Assembly: GCF_003054175.1 (NCBI RefSeq)
Contig: NZ_QBKN01000017.1
Span: 1 to 64,000, forward strand
DNA from: Allosediminivita pacifica
GTDB taxonomy: Bacteria > Pseudomonadota > Alphaproteobacteria > Rhodobacterales > Rhodobacteraceae
Direction: 5' to 3'
DNA length: 64,000 bases
This document shows positions 8,682-17,596 of this stretch, piece after piece. Below the pieces are notes generated by a model. It saw only the letters and a list, made by a program, of their open reading frames with translations. It did no database searches and was not told where the DNA came from. The position numbers and the translations under genes are program-made. How positions within the stretch are numbered: the stretch's first letter is position 1; each line of letters starts with the position of its first letter.

Positions 8682-9425
8682 CTAGACGCTGAGGGAGCGC
8701 CCTCCGCCCCGCCCCGGAGGCGGCGGTTCGTCCGTGTCTGCCAGAAGCACTGCGCGGGATTGCGAATAGAATTCCCGGCGCAGGACCACGGCGAGCGTGA
8801 AGAGCACCGCGATGGCAAGGGGGACCGCCCCGACAAGCCAGGCGGCAGAGGAAATCCCGAAATAGACCGACCGGAGGCCACGGTTGTAGCCGCGCGCCGC
8901 CGTCACGTTGATTTCGCCCGCTTTCTCGGCGCGCGGCAGCGCGATGGGGCTTGTCTCATCGTTCGGGACCGCCGCCATAATGACAGAGCAATAGCCGAAA
9001 AGCCGGTGCGACCAGACGAACTTGAGGAAGGCGTTCGTCGCGAAGAGCAGCAGGAGCAGCAGCTTGATCTCCCACACGATCACCGGATCGGAGGGAAGGG
9101 CGAGGTCCTCGGCGACGTTCTGCAGCCGCTCGGTGTTGCCAAGCAGGGCAAAGCCGCCCCCGATCGCGATCATGCTTGCCGAGGCGAAAAAGGCCGTCCC
9201 CTGCCGCAGGTTCGCGACGATCTGGGAATCGAAGATCCGGGGCTGCCGCGTGACGAACTCGTGCATCCAGGCCCGGCGGTAGCCGGCCATCAGGGTCGAG
9301 GTGGAGGGGCGGAATCTCGGTGGATGTTCGATCAGGTAGGTCGAGCCGAGCCACGCGATGAGCAGCAGCGCAATCGCCGCGTAGTCGAGAAGTCCGAACG
9401 ATGTGATGATCCCGGTCCAGGTCAT
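8682..9425 (-). CDS. DUF599 family membrane protein
   Basis: A 247-residue polytopic inner-membrane protein of unknown function. Four hydrophobic helices are visible: about 13-30, 78-95 (the ASASMIAIGGG motif), 118-135 and 205-225. The TYLIEHPP and R-G-Y-N-R-G-L-R motifs are characteristic of DUF599. The C-terminus ends in a Pro/Gly-rich tail. ATG 9425 lies 4 nt after the stop of the upstream CopD/HemJ-like gene, so the two probably form one operon. Confidence 0.85.
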   Translation of the reverse strand: MTWTGIITSFGLLDYAAIALLLIAWLGSTYLIEHPPRFRPSTSTLMAGYRRAWMHEFVTRQPRIFDSQIVANLRQGTAFFASASMIAIGGGFALLGNTERLQNVAEDLALPSDPVIVWEIKLLLLLLFATNAFLKFVWSHRLFGYCSVIMAAVPNDETSPIALPRAEKAGEINVTAARGYNRGLRSVYFGISSAAWLVGAVPLAIAVLFTLAVVLRREFYSQSRAVLLADTDEPPPPGRGGGRSLSV

Positions 9426-9429
9426 GCGC

Positions 9430-9843
9430 TCAGAACGGCTTGGCCACGACGGCCCAGAGAACCGCGATCACGACCAGCACGCTGATCTCGTTGAAGATCC
9501 GCAAGTAGGTGTCGGACCGACCGAACTGCCCCCGCCGCGCCCGGATGACGAGCATCCCGGTCCAGACGTAGTGGGCCAGCAGCAGCATCACGAGGGCGAG
9601 CTTGAAAAGCACCCAGGGCGCGAAATCCCAGATGCGCCAGCCCATCCAGAGCCCGGTGACAAGCGCGATCACGCCCAGCCCCGCCGAGAACCGGTAGAGC
9701 CGGATCGTCAGGTCGCCCAACGGCCCGAACTCGCCCAGCCGGTCCCACTCGCGCCGCCAGTAGATGAGGGCGCGCGGCACCGCGAAGATGGAGGTCATCC
9801 AGCCCATGACGCAGAGAATGTGTATGATCTTTACCCAAGCCAT
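9430..9843 (-). CDS. CopD/HemJ (UPF0093)-like membrane protein
   Basis: A 137-residue protein with four predicted membrane helices (about 3-20, 52-70, 80-98 and 117-135). The N-terminal pattern K-I-I-H-I-L..M-G-W-M.....P-R resembles HemJ-type protoporphyrinogen oxidases (UPF0093) and CopD-like proteins, with His8 a potential haem ligand. Its exact role is uncertain and it could be a paralogue. The start at ATG 9843 was chosen because the conserved helix begins there; the upstream extension of the frame looks non-coding. It is divergent from glcD and shares the A+T-rich 9844-9960 control region. Confidence 0.72.
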   Translation of the reverse strand: MAWVKIIHILCVMGWMTSIFAVPRALIYWRREWDRLGEFGPLGDLTIRLYRFSAGLGVIALVTGLWMGWRIWDFAPWVLFKLALVMLLLAHYVWTGMLVIRARRGQFGRSDTYLRIFNEISVLVVIAVLWAVVAKPF

Positions 9844-9924
9844 GGCCAAGCCGTGCCCCGACGCGACGAGGGGCGCAAGATGCCGCAGCAACCGCTGCGC
9901 TTTCGGACTCGGAAAACGCGCATT

Positions 9925-9945
9925 TTGGTTATATAACTTGACCAA
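9925..9945. promoter_or_regulatory. inverted repeat in the glc promoter region (candidate operator)
   Basis: TTGGT-N11-ACCAA lies 16-36 nt before the glcD start, inside an A+T-rich stretch between divergent genes. FadR-subfamily GntR regulators such as GlcC bind TGGT/ACCA dyads, but with a shorter spacing, so the link to a GlcC-like factor is tentative. No regulator gene is adjacent. Confidence 0.35.
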
Positions 9946-9960
9946 TTCAGGGAGGAGCCG

Positions 9961-11409
9961 ATGGAAATGCCTGCCCCCGATCCCGCGATCCTGGCCCGCA
10001 AGGCCCAGATCGTGGATCGCCTGCGACACGTCCTTCCGCCCGATGCGGTAATCTCGGACGAAACCGAAACGCGCGCCTACGAATGCGACGCGCTGACCGC
10101 CTACCGCTGCCCGCCGCTCGCCGCGGTCCTTCCGGCCTCAACCGCCGAAGTCTCGGCCGTGCTTCGGGTCTGCCACGAGGAAGGCGTGCCCGTCGTGCCC
10201 CGCGGCTCCGGGACCTCGCTTGCCGGTGGGGCACTGCCCACCGCGGACAGCGTGATCCTCGGCGTGGCCCGCATGGCCGAGGTGCTTGAGACCGACTACC
10301 AGAACCGCTTCATCCGGGTGCAGACCGGCCGGACCAACCTCAGCGTGACCGGCGCCGTCGAGGAGGAGGATTTCTTCTACGCGCCCGACCCGTCAAGCCA
10401 GCTTGCCTGCGCCATTGCCGGCAACATCGCGATGAATTCCGGCGGGGCGCATTGCCTCAAGTACGGGGTGACGACCAACAACCTGCTCGGGGTCACCATG
10501 GTGACGATGGACGGCACGGTGGTCGAACTTGGCGGCGCCCACCTCGATGCCCCGGGCTACGACCTGCTGGGGATCATCTGCGGGTCCGAGGGGCAGCTTG
10601 GCATCGTCACCGAGGCCACGCTGCGCATCCTGCGCAAACCCGAAGGCGCCCGGCCCGTGCTCATGGCCTATGACAGTCTCGAAGTCGCCGGACAGGTGGT
10701 GTCGGACATCATCAAGGCGGGCCTGCTACCCGTCGCGATCGAATTCATGGACCGCCCCTGCATCCGCGCCTGCGAAGCCTTCGCCAAGGCGGGCTACCCC
10801 GATTGCGAGGCGCTCCTGATCGTCGAGGTCGAGGGATCGGAGGGAGAGATCGCGGAACAGCTCGACCTGATCCTGAATATCGCGCGCAGCCATGAGCCGG
10901 TGGAGCTTCGGGAGGCACAGGACGCAGACGAGGCCGGCCGCATCTGGCTGGGTCGCAAATCGGCATTCGGTGCGATGGGCCAGCTCAACGACTACATGTG
11001 CCTCGACGGGACGATCCCCGTCTCGGCCCTGCCCGAGGTGTTAGGCCGCATCGCCGAGATGAGCCGCGAGTTCGGGCTCGAGGTGGCAAACGTCTTTCAC
11101 GCCGGCGACGGCAACATGCACCCGCTCATTCTCTTCAACGCGAACGAAGCCGGGCAGCTGGAACTATGCGAGGCCTTCGGAGCCGAGATCCTCAAGCTCT
11201 GCGTCGAGGTCGGCGGTTGCCTGACCGGCGAGCATGGCGTCGGGATCGAGAAACGGGATCTAATGACGCATCAGTATGCGCCGGCGGATCTCGACGCGCA
11301 AATGGCGGTGAAGGATGTCTTCGATCCGCAGTGGCTGCTGAACCCGGCCAAGGTCTTCCCGCTGGCCGCCTCGCAGCAGCGGCGCACGCCACTGGCGGCC
11401 GCGGAATGA
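9961..11409 (+). CDS. glcD: glycolate oxidase subunit GlcD (FAD-linked)
   Basis: Catalytic FAD subunit of glycolate dehydrogenase (glycolate to glyoxylate, electrons to the quinone pool through GlcE/F). The 482-residue protein shows the FAD-binding-4 motif PVVPRGSGTSLAGGA (about 78-92), the N-S-G-G-A-H-C-L-K-Y-G-V segment (159-170) and the C-terminal FAD-linked oxidase signature with HAGDGNMHP and GEHGVGIEKRDL. ATG 9961 is preceded by GGGAGGAG. Its stop overlaps the glcE start (ATGA). The gene order glcD-glcE-glcF is canonical. Confidence 0.96.
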   Translation: MEMPAPDPAILARKAQIVDRLRHVLPPDAVISDETETRAYECDALTAYRCPPLAAVLPASTAEVSAVLRVCHEEGVPVVPRGSGTSLAGGALPTADSVILGVARMAEVLETDYQNRFIRVQTGRTNLSVTGAVEEEDFFYAPDPSSQLACAIAGNIAMNSGGAHCLKYGVTTNNLLGVTMVTMDGTVVELGGAHLDAPGYDLLGIICGSEGQLGIVTEATLRILRKPEGARPVLMAYDSLEVAGQVVSDIIKAGLLPVAIEFMDRPCIRACEAFAKAGYPDCEALLIVEVEGSEGEIAEQLDLILNIARSHEPVELREAQDADEAGRIWLGRKSAFGAMGQLNDYMCLDGTIPVSALPEVLGRIAEMSREFGLEVANVFHAGDGNMHPLILFNANEAGQLELCEAFGAEILKLCVEVGGCLTGEHGVGIEKRDLMTHQYAPADLDAQMAVKDVFDPQWLLNPAKVFPLAASQQRRTPLAAAE

Positions 11410-12548
11410 CCCTTTCGATGACCGAAGAGACACGCTTGCAACCCACCTCGGAAGCAGAGCTGGCCGATGCCGTCGCGGCGGACCCCGGGCCCCTGCGGAT
11501 CAAGGGCGGCGGCACGCGCGCCATCGGCCGCGCCGCCGCTGGCAACACGCTCGACACATCCGGGATAAGCGGCGTCACGCTCTACGACCCGGGCGCGCTC
11601 ACCCTTGTGGTCAAGGCCGGCACGCCCCTGGCGGAGGTCGAAACCCTGCTGGCCGAGAACCGGCAGCGGCTTGCCTTCGAGCCCATGGACCACCGCCCGC
11701 TTCTGCGAACCGAGGGCAGCCCCACCATCGGCGGCATGGTCGCGACAAACGCGAGCGGCCCGCGGCGCATCCAGGCCGGCGCCTGCCGGGATTGCCTTCT
11801 GGGCGTCCGCTTCGTCGACGGGACGGGCCGCGTGATCAAGAACGGCGGCCGGGTCATGAAGAACGTGACGGGATACGACCTCGTCAAGCTTCTGGCCGGC
11901 AGCCATGGCACCCTCGGCATCCTGACCGAGCTCAGCCTGAAGGTCCTTCCCGCCCCGCAGGCCAGTGCCACGCTCATCTTTGAGGGGCGTGGCATTCGCG
12001 ATGCCGTGGCGCTGCTGTCGCAGGCGCTCACCTCGCCCTACGAGATCACGGGCGCCGCATACGACCCCCAAAGGCAAAAGGCGTTCCTGCGGATCGAGGG
12101 CTTCGCGGGCTCGGTCACCTACAGGGCCGGCAAGCTGATGGAGCTTTTCGGGTCCTTCGCGCCGGTTCTCGAGGAAGATCCCGAACGCATCGGTGCAATC
12201 TGGCGCGGGATACGCGATGTCGAGGCGCTTCACGATGACGACGGGGACATCTGGCGCATCTCGTGCAAGCCCGGCGATGCCCCGGCGATCGCGGACCGCA
12301 TCGATGACGCGACGCTGCTCATGGACTGGGGCGGCGGGTTGATCTGGGCGAGGCTTCCCACAGGCACCGACGCGCGGCAGGCGCTGCAAGGACTGGGCGG
12401 GCACGCGACACTCATCCGGACGGCCGATCCCGCCAACACGACCCTGCCCGTCTTCCATCCCGAACCCGCCCCGGTGGCAAGAATCTCAGCAGGGCTGCGC
12501 TCCCGCTTCGATCCGCGCGGCATTCTCAATCCCGGGCTGATGGCCTGA
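11406..12548 (+). CDS. glcE: glycolate oxidase subunit GlcE
   Basis: The second FAD-binding subunit of glycolate oxidase, 380 residues. It carries a shortened FAD-binding-4 domain with LRIKGGGTR (about 30-38), the EGSPTIGGMVATNASGP block and VKNVTGYDLVKLL-like residues (RVMKNVTGYDLVKLLAG), which mark GlcE. ATG 11406 overlaps the glcD stop by 4 nt. The frame is open upstream, but that part overlaps glcD and has no family similarity. An 18-nt gap separates it from glcF. Confidence 0.94.
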   Translation: MTLSMTEETRLQPTSEAELADAVAADPGPLRIKGGGTRAIGRAAAGNTLDTSGISGVTLYDPGALTLVVKAGTPLAEVETLLAENRQRLAFEPMDHRPLLRTEGSPTIGGMVATNASGPRRIQAGACRDCLLGVRFVDGTGRVIKNGGRVMKNVTGYDLVKLLAGSHGTLGILTELSLKVLPAPQASATLIFEGRGIRDAVALLSQALTSPYEITGAAYDPQRQKAFLRIEGFAGSVTYRAGKLMELFGSFAPVLEEDPERIGAIWRGIRDVEALHDDDGDIWRISCKPGDAPAIADRIDDATLLMDWGGGLIWARLPTGTDARQALQGLGGHATLIRTADPANTTLPVFHPEPAPVARISAGLRSRFDPRGILNPGLMA

Positions 12549-12566
12549 TACCCCGAGCGAGGCACG

Positions 12567-13892
12567 ATGCAGACGAACTTCACGGAAACACAACTGAGGG
12601 ATCCCGGCACCGCACGCGCGAACGAGATCCTGCGCGCCTGCGTCCATTGTGGCTTCTGCACGGCCACCTGCCCCACCTACCAGGTGCTGGGTGACGAACT
12701 CGACAGCCCCAGGGGTCGCATCTACCTGATCAAGGACATGCTCGAAAACGAGCGGACGCCCGACGAGAAAACGGTCAAGCATATCGACCGGTGCCTGTCC
12801 TGCCTTGCCTGCATGACCACCTGCCCCTCCGGCGTGCACTACATGCACCTCGTTGATCACGCGCGCGACTACATCGAACAGCACTACGACCGCCCCTGGC
12901 ACGACAGGGCACTTCGCTGGACGCTCGCCCGCATCCTGCCCCACCCCCGCCGGTTCCGGCTTGCGCTGCTGGCTGCCAAGGCGGGCCGACCCTTCCGCGG
13001 CCTGATCCCGGACGCGCGTCTGCGGGCAATGCTCGACATGGCGCCGCGCAGGATCCCGGCGGTCAGCCGCAACGATGACCCGCAGAGCTTTGCCGCGAAG
13101 GGCGGACGCCGGATGCGCGTCGCCCTGATGACCGGCTGTGCGCAGCGCGCCCTCAACACCGACATCAACGACGCCACCATCCGCCTGCTCACACGGCTTG
13201 GCTGCGAGGTCGTCGTCGCGCAGGGCGCGGGCTGCTGCGGGGCGCTGACCCATCACATGGGCAAGACCGACGAAAGCCATGCCAGCGCTGCCGCCAACAT
13301 CCGCGCCTGGACGCGCGAGATCGAGGGCGAGGGGCTTGATGCCATCGTCATCAACACCAGCGGCTGCGGCACCACCGTCAAGGACTACGGCCACATGTTC
13401 CGGCAAGACCCGCTTGCCGAAGATGCCGCCCGCGTGGCGGAGCGCGCCATGGATGTCAGTGAAGTGCTCATGCAGCTCGACATGCCCGAACAGGAAAGCC
13501 GCAACCTGCGCGTCGCCTATCACGCGGCCTGTTCGCTACAGCATGGCCAGAAGATCAAGACGCATCCGAAGACCCTGCTCAAGAGGGCCGGTTTCGAGGT
13601 GGTCGAACCCGCCGACCCGCATCTCTGCTGCGGCAGCGCAGGGACGTACAACCTGATGCAGCCCGAGATTTCCGCCAAGCTGAAGGACCGCAAGGTGCGC
13701 ACGCTGGCGGCGAAATCCCCCGATATCGTGGCCGCCGGGAACATCGGCTGCATGATGCAGATCGGCTCGGCGGCGGGTGCGCCTATCGTGCACACGGTCG
13801 AGCTTCTGGACTGGGCGACGGGCGGCCCCCGGCCGCGCGCGCTCGACGAGGACGGAGAACTCCCCGTTCCCCGGCTTTCAACGCCGGCCTGA
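12567..13892 (+). CDS. glcF: glycolate oxidase iron-sulfur subunit GlcF
   Basis: A 441-residue electron-transfer subunit that hands electrons from GlcD/GlcE to the membrane. It has two ferredoxin-type 4Fe-4S motifs: C-V-H-C-G-F-C-T-A-T-C-P (about 28-39) and C-L-S-C-L-A-C-M-T-T-C-P (about 76-87). Two cysteine-rich CCG domains follow, with GAGCCGA and LCCGSAG. Length and order are typical. No terminator is obvious directly after the stop; the next gene has its own heat-shock promoter. Confidence 0.95.
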   Translation: MQTNFTETQLRDPGTARANEILRACVHCGFCTATCPTYQVLGDELDSPRGRIYLIKDMLENERTPDEKTVKHIDRCLSCLACMTTCPSGVHYMHLVDHARDYIEQHYDRPWHDRALRWTLARILPHPRRFRLALLAAKAGRPFRGLIPDARLRAMLDMAPRRIPAVSRNDDPQSFAAKGGRRMRVALMTGCAQRALNTDINDATIRLLTRLGCEVVVAQGAGCCGALTHHMGKTDESHASAAANIRAWTREIEGEGLDAIVINTSGCGTTVKDYGHMFRQDPLAEDAARVAERAMDVSEVLMQLDMPEQESRNLRVAYHAACSLQHGQKIKTHPKTLLKRAGFEVVEPADPHLCCGSAGTYNLMQPEISAKLKDRKVRTLAAKSPDIVAAGNIGCMMQIGSAAGAPIVHTVELLDWATGGPRPRALDEDGELPVPRLSTPA

Positions 13893-13964
13893 GCGAGGGC
13901 AAGCAGGCCGGCACCAGCGGTTCGGACTTCGGTCGTCACCGCTTGGCTCAAGCGTCGAAAAGGT

Positions 13965-13992
13965 CTTGAAACCGACCGCGGCCGTCCCATTT
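13965..13992 (+). promoter_or_regulatory. RpoH (sigma-32)-type promoter for hsp20
   Basis: CTTGAAA (13965-13971), 14 nt, then CCCATTT (13986-13992) matches the heat-shock sigma consensus CTTGAAA...CCCCATnT closely. It lies about 100 nt upstream of the hsp20 start, so transcription would begin near 13999. Confidence 0.75.
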
Positions 13993-13993
13993 T

Positions 13994-14053
13994 TTTCCGT
14001 GTCGGACGCCTCTTCTGGGTCCGGCACGGAAAGACGCCCGTTCCCACGTGGGA
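13994..14053 (+). promoter_or_regulatory. structured 5' region of hsp20 (hairpin plus palindrome)
   Basis: Arms 13994-14007 and 14019-14032 pair over 14 bp (one G.U) around an 11-nt loop. A second perfect 12-bp palindrome (TCCCACGTGGGA) lies at 14042-14053, followed by the ribosome-binding site. No T-tract follows the hairpin, so it is not an intrinsic terminator for the plus strand. It may be an RNA thermometer-like leader or an operator; both are inference. The left arm overlaps the likely transcription start. Confidence 0.45.
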
Positions 14054-14091
14054 GGGTGCCGCCAACTAGGTTTCGCTCAACGGAGGATTCC

Positions 14092-14565
14092 ATGCGACAC
14101 TACGATTTTGCCCCGCTCTACCGTGCGACCGTGGGCTTTGATCAGGTGGCTGACCTGATGGACCGCGTTCTGGCCGGTGAATCCAGCCAGCCCGGTTATC
14201 CGCCCTACAATATCGAAAAGACCGCCGAAGATGCCTATCGCATCTCAATCGCCGTCGCCGGATTTGCCGAGAACGACCTCACGGTCGAAGTGAAGGACCA
14301 GGCGCTCGTCGTGTCGGCCCGCAAGGCCGAAGAGGACCAGACCCGAACCTACCTGCACCGCGGTATCGCCACGCGCGCCTTCGAGCGCCGCTTCCACTTG
14401 GCCGACCATGTCCGCGTGAAGGGCGCCCTTCACGAGAACGGCATGCTGCACATCGACCTTGAGCGGGAAGTGCCCGAAGCGCTGAAACCGCGCCGGATCG
14501 CCATCGCCAAGTCGGACGGCAGCCCGGTCCGCCGCGATGTGCTGGACGCCGAAACCGTGAACTGA
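14092..14565 (+). CDS. Hsp20 family small heat-shock protein
   Basis: An ATP-independent holdase that binds unfolding proteins. At 157 residues it shows the alpha-crystallin domain from about 38 to 140: the PPYNIEK start, AVAGF, the VSARK segment, a YLHRGIATRAFERRFHLAD block typical of IbpA-class proteins, and an L-H-I-D-L motif near 120. The N-terminal YDFAPLYRATVGFDQ also matches IbpA. ATG 14092 follows GGAGG. The RpoH promoter and structured leader upstream support heat induction. Confidence 0.95.
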   Translation: MRHYDFAPLYRATVGFDQVADLMDRVLAGESSQPGYPPYNIEKTAEDAYRISIAVAGFAENDLTVEVKDQALVVSARKAEEDQTRTYLHRGIATRAFERRFHLADHVRVKGALHENGMLHIDLEREVPEALKPRRIAIAKSDGSPVRRDVLDAETVN

Positions 14566-14597
14566 GGTCACGGCTTTTCCAGCCCTTAAGACGTCGC

Positions 14598-14622
14598 AAG
14601 GCCCCGGCATGTCCGGGGCCTT
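14598..14622. terminator. bidirectional intrinsic terminator
   Basis: AAGGCCCCGG-CATGT-CCGGGGCCTT forms a perfect 10-bp stem with A/T flanks, between convergent hsp20 and the membrane-protein gene at 14635. Confidence 0.8.
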
Positions 14623-14634
14623 ATTCGTTGAGGG

Positions 14635-15198
14635 TCAATGCTCCGGCGGATCCTGATAAGAGTTGACCCAGCCCGAGCGCGCCAGAAGCCGCTCTCGTGT
14701 CAGGGGAAACCCGGCCTCCAGGTGCAGCAGCGACAGCGCCATGTGATCGGCCCGCCACAGGGCCAGCACCAGCAGCCCGGCGCCCAGGGTCATCGACAGG
14801 GCAAAGCCCGCCGGCATGCCGTGCGCCACACCGGCCGCCGTGGCGGCGATCAGCGCCGCCCAGTGGCCCTGCACCTCGGCCCGCATGCGCGTGGCAAGAA
14901 GTGCCGGGCAGTCCCCGGCAGGATCACGGCCGGGGCGGCGCGAAAGGACATACCACGCCATCCGTTGCCGCCGTCGCGCCGTGTTCACGTAGCTCGCGGG
15001 CATGCGATCCCGGTCCAGAAGATCCTGCGAGATATTGTCCTCGAGCCAGCCGATACGGAGCAGGAGAAGCAGCCCGATCAGGGCGACAGCCGCTGGAGGC
15101 AGGCTTACCGCCACATGCGCGGCAGCGAAGACAATCAGCATCGAGGCCAGGAAGCAGGTCAGGATGGCTCTGCGTGGCAGGTCTTCCACGGGCAACAC
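14635..15198 (-). CDS. hypothetical membrane protein
   Basis: A 187-residue protein that I do not recognise. It shows two adjacent membrane helices near residues 12-50, a charged middle part (WLEDNISQDLLDRDRMPASYVN...RR), two more hydrophobic segments near 110-148, and an Arg-rich C-terminal tail. The hydropathy pattern supports this strand over the plus-strand frame across the same DNA, which is merely Arg/Gly rich. ATG 15198 is the only good start. The gene is convergent with hsp20. Confidence 0.6.
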   Translation of the reverse strand: MLPVEDLPRRAILTCFLASMLIVFAAAHVAVSLPPAAVALIGLLLLLRIGWLEDNISQDLLDRDRMPASYVNTARRRQRMAWYVLSRRPGRDPAGDCPALLATRMRAEVQGHWAALIAATAAGVAHGMPAGFALSMTLGAGLLVLALWRADHMALSLLHLEAGFPLTRERLLARSGWVNSYQDPPEH

Positions 15199-15339
15199 TC
15201 CTTCGGGAAACGCGCAGGCGTTCGTCGCATCGACCCTATCCGGAAGGAGGTTGAGGTTTCCTGTATCCGCAGCACCGAATGCTGACGCTCAACGCAACCC
15301 ATGCGTGCACGTTCCCCGAGAGGTGACGCGACACAGGAA

Positions 15340-15367
15340 ACGCCCCGCGGCACGGGCCACGGGGCGT
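15340..15367 (-). terminator. terminator of the phytase-like gene
   Basis: ACGCCCCG (15340-15347) and CGGGGCGT (15360-15367) form an 8-bp stem, followed on the minus strand by TTTCC. It begins 26 nt after the stop at 15393. Confidence 0.6.
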
Positions 15368-15392
15368 CCAGCTTTCAATCAAAGTCTGCCGA

Positions 15393-17555
15393 TCACTCGG
15401 CCGTGCCAATGCTCCAGAAGAAGGTCTCGCCCGAGCTGTCGTCCACGCCGTCATTGTCGGTCGAGACGTAGATCGTGCCGTCCTGCGTGATGGCCAGACC
15501 CTCGATCTTGTCGACCACGTAGCCGTTCCACTGCTTCAGATCGGGGATCAGGTCGCGCACTTCTTCCTTGCTGACCACGGGCAACTCGCCGCCCAGCGCA
15601 GCAGGCTGCATCTCAGCGGCGGGAATGCGGTAGACCTTCTTGGTCACGGCATCGGCGCCGATCTGGTTGTCGCGTTCGATCACGTAGACCCAGTCGCCAT
15701 GGGCGGTGATCTCCGAAAGCCCGACCCAGCCGGTCTCGGGTTCGGCCTTCGGGTAGTGGACCGCGCCCCATTCGCCGGTTTCGGTGTTGTAGGAGACCAG
15801 CTTCACGTGGTTGGCGGGATCGTCGCCCCATTCGCGCTGGACGGCCATCCAGAGCGTATCGCCGATCATCGTGATGCCTTCGAAGCCGAACCGCTTTTCG
15901 ACCGCCATCAGTTCGGCGGGCAGGCCCACTTCCTCGTCGATCTCGCCATCGGCGGTGACGTGGTAGATCGCGTGCGGGATGACCCGGTCGGTGCGCCCTT
16001 CGGAGGCAAGCCAGAAGCCGCCGTCGCCATCGGTCGTGATGCCCTCGAGATCAAGCTTCTGGGCGATGCGCCCGGCGCGCGTGATGTCGGTGGCCGACAC
16101 GATGCGGGCCGGCGTCTCGCTCGCGTCGATCTTGGAGATGCGCGGCTGGAACCCGTAGAAGCTGTCGTTCACGGCGTAGACGTAGCCATCCTCACCCGCG
16201 ACCATGCCCGAGATCGCCCCCCAGCCGATCAGCTCGTCGGCACCTTCGCTTGTCAGCGTCGGATAGGCGGGCTCGCCTTCGGCGTATTCGTAGATCATGA
16301 CATGCGCGCGCACGCCGCCGTCTTCGATCAGGTCGGTTTCGTTCGCGGTGGCGAGCAGGTTGCGCGAGGGGATTGCCACGGCGCCTTCCGGCGAGATGCC
16401 CGAGGGCAGCAGCTGGACAAGCTCAGGCGCCGCCGGGTCGGACATGTCGTAGACGCCCACGACCGAGCCGCGCTCGGACAGCAGGAACATCATCGGCGTG
16501 CCGTCGAAGGTGGCGATTTCCATGCCCTCGGGCTCCACGCCCTTGGCGTCCGAGCGCTTGTCCGGATAGTGGCCGATCTGCGCCACGGCGTGTTCAAAGC
16601 TCGGGCCGCTCTCGTAGACCTCGGTGCCGTCCTTGTTGAAGACGGTAAAGCCGCGCGATCCGCCGTCCATGTCGCCCTCATTGGCGATCACGATGTGGTC
16701 GTCGTCGATCCACTGCACGGCATCGGGCTCGCGTTTGCGATCCTGCTGGCTCCCGTCGAAGGTGATGGCGCCGCGTTCGTCCTGCGTGTCGATGTTCTCG
16801 AGATCCACGGCACCCGCCGGGAAATCGGAAAGGACCGACCCGTCAGAGGCCAGGATCACGATGTGGTTGTTTTCCTGCAGCGTGACCGCGACCTCGCCCA
16901 GGCTGTTGATGTCGGTGAACTCGGGCTCGGGATCCTCAGACGCGATCTCGGCAAGCCCGGTCACATCGGCCTTGCGCAGCGTGTCGCAGTCGAACGTCCC
17001 ATCGGCCACGTCCACCATGGCAACAAAGCCCGCGGGCAGCTGCGGCACGCGACCGTCGCCCAGATCCTCGTCACGTTCGTTTTCGATCGCGACGGCGACA
17101 AAGCTGCCATCCTTGGCCGCGGCGGTGCTGTCGGGCTGACCGCCAAGGTCACACTGGCCCAGCATCTCGCCCGTCGCGACGTCAATGGCGCCAAGGTAGC
17201 CGGACGGCTGCGTGTAGCTTTCCGAGGTGTTCACGCCGACATAGGCGGTCGAACCGATCACCGAGACGGCCGTGGGCTCGCCGCCAAGCTCGATGTTGCC
17301 CAGCGGCTGCGGGTTGGCGGGATCGGTGATGTCGATGCGGCCAAGAACGCTGAGCGGGCTGTCGGTATAGACCAGCGTCATGCCGTCTTCGGTGACCGAG
17401 ATGATCTCGGCCGAGGTCTCGCGCGCCGTGTCCTCGCCCTCGGCCATATTCAGGGGCGTGGCGAAACTGGCGATGCGGTTGAAGACCATGTCGGCCGAGG
17501 CGGTCCCGGCGATGATCGCGAGGACCGACGTCAGGCAAAGCGTGCGGATGGGCAT
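15393..17555 (-). CDS. exported esterase-like activity of phytase family protein
   Basis: A 720-residue secreted protein. The signal peptide is MPIRTLCLTSVLAIIAGTASA (cleavage near 21/22). The N-terminal two thirds are a beta-propeller-like region with repeated blades (NPQPLGNIELGGEPTAV, YLGAIDVATG, WIDDDHIVIANEGDMDGGSRGF, EGAVAIPSRNLL). The C-terminal third matches the esterase-like phytase domain (LDLEGITTDGDGGFWLASEG, GFEGITMIGDTLWMAVQ, KIEGLAITQDGTIYVSTDNDG). Family proteins are thought to hydrolyse phosphate esters or act as periplasmic propellers. ATG 17555 follows AGGGGG. A Pho-box-like array 53 nt upstream fits a phosphate-scavenging role. Confidence 0.82.
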   Translation of the reverse strand: MPIRTLCLTSVLAIIAGTASADMVFNRIASFATPLNMAEGEDTARETSAEIISVTEDGMTLVYTDSPLSVLGRIDITDPANPQPLGNIELGGEPTAVSVIGSTAYVGVNTSESYTQPSGYLGAIDVATGEMLGQCDLGGQPDSTAAAKDGSFVAVAIENERDEDLGDGRVPQLPAGFVAMVDVADGTFDCDTLRKADVTGLAEIASEDPEPEFTDINSLGEVAVTLQENNHIVILASDGSVLSDFPAGAVDLENIDTQDERGAITFDGSQQDRKREPDAVQWIDDDHIVIANEGDMDGGSRGFTVFNKDGTEVYESGPSFEHAVAQIGHYPDKRSDAKGVEPEGMEIATFDGTPMMFLLSERGSVVGVYDMSDPAAPELVQLLPSGISPEGAVAIPSRNLLATANETDLIEDGGVRAHVMIYEYAEGEPAYPTLTSEGADELIGWGAISGMVAGEDGYVYAVNDSFYGFQPRISKIDASETPARIVSATDITRAGRIAQKLDLEGITTDGDGGFWLASEGRTDRVIPHAIYHVTADGEIDEEVGLPAELMAVEKRFGFEGITMIGDTLWMAVQREWGDDPANHVKLVSYNTETGEWGAVHYPKAEPETGWVGLSEITAHGDWVYVIERDNQIGADAVTKKVYRIPAAEMQPAALGGELPVVSKEEVRDLIPDLKQWNGYVVDKIEGLAITQDGTIYVSTDNDGVDDSSGETFFWSIGTAE

Positions 17556-17596
17556 TATTTCCCCCTGTTGAGTTTGCCCGTGTCCACTGCGCCGCC

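Noticed and set aside
13994-14032. Intrinsic terminator for glcF
   Set aside because: The T-run lies before, not after, the stem on the plus strand.
14638-15285. 215-residue plus-strand frame
   Set aside because: Competes with a minus-strand frame that has clear membrane helices; the plus frame is low complexity.
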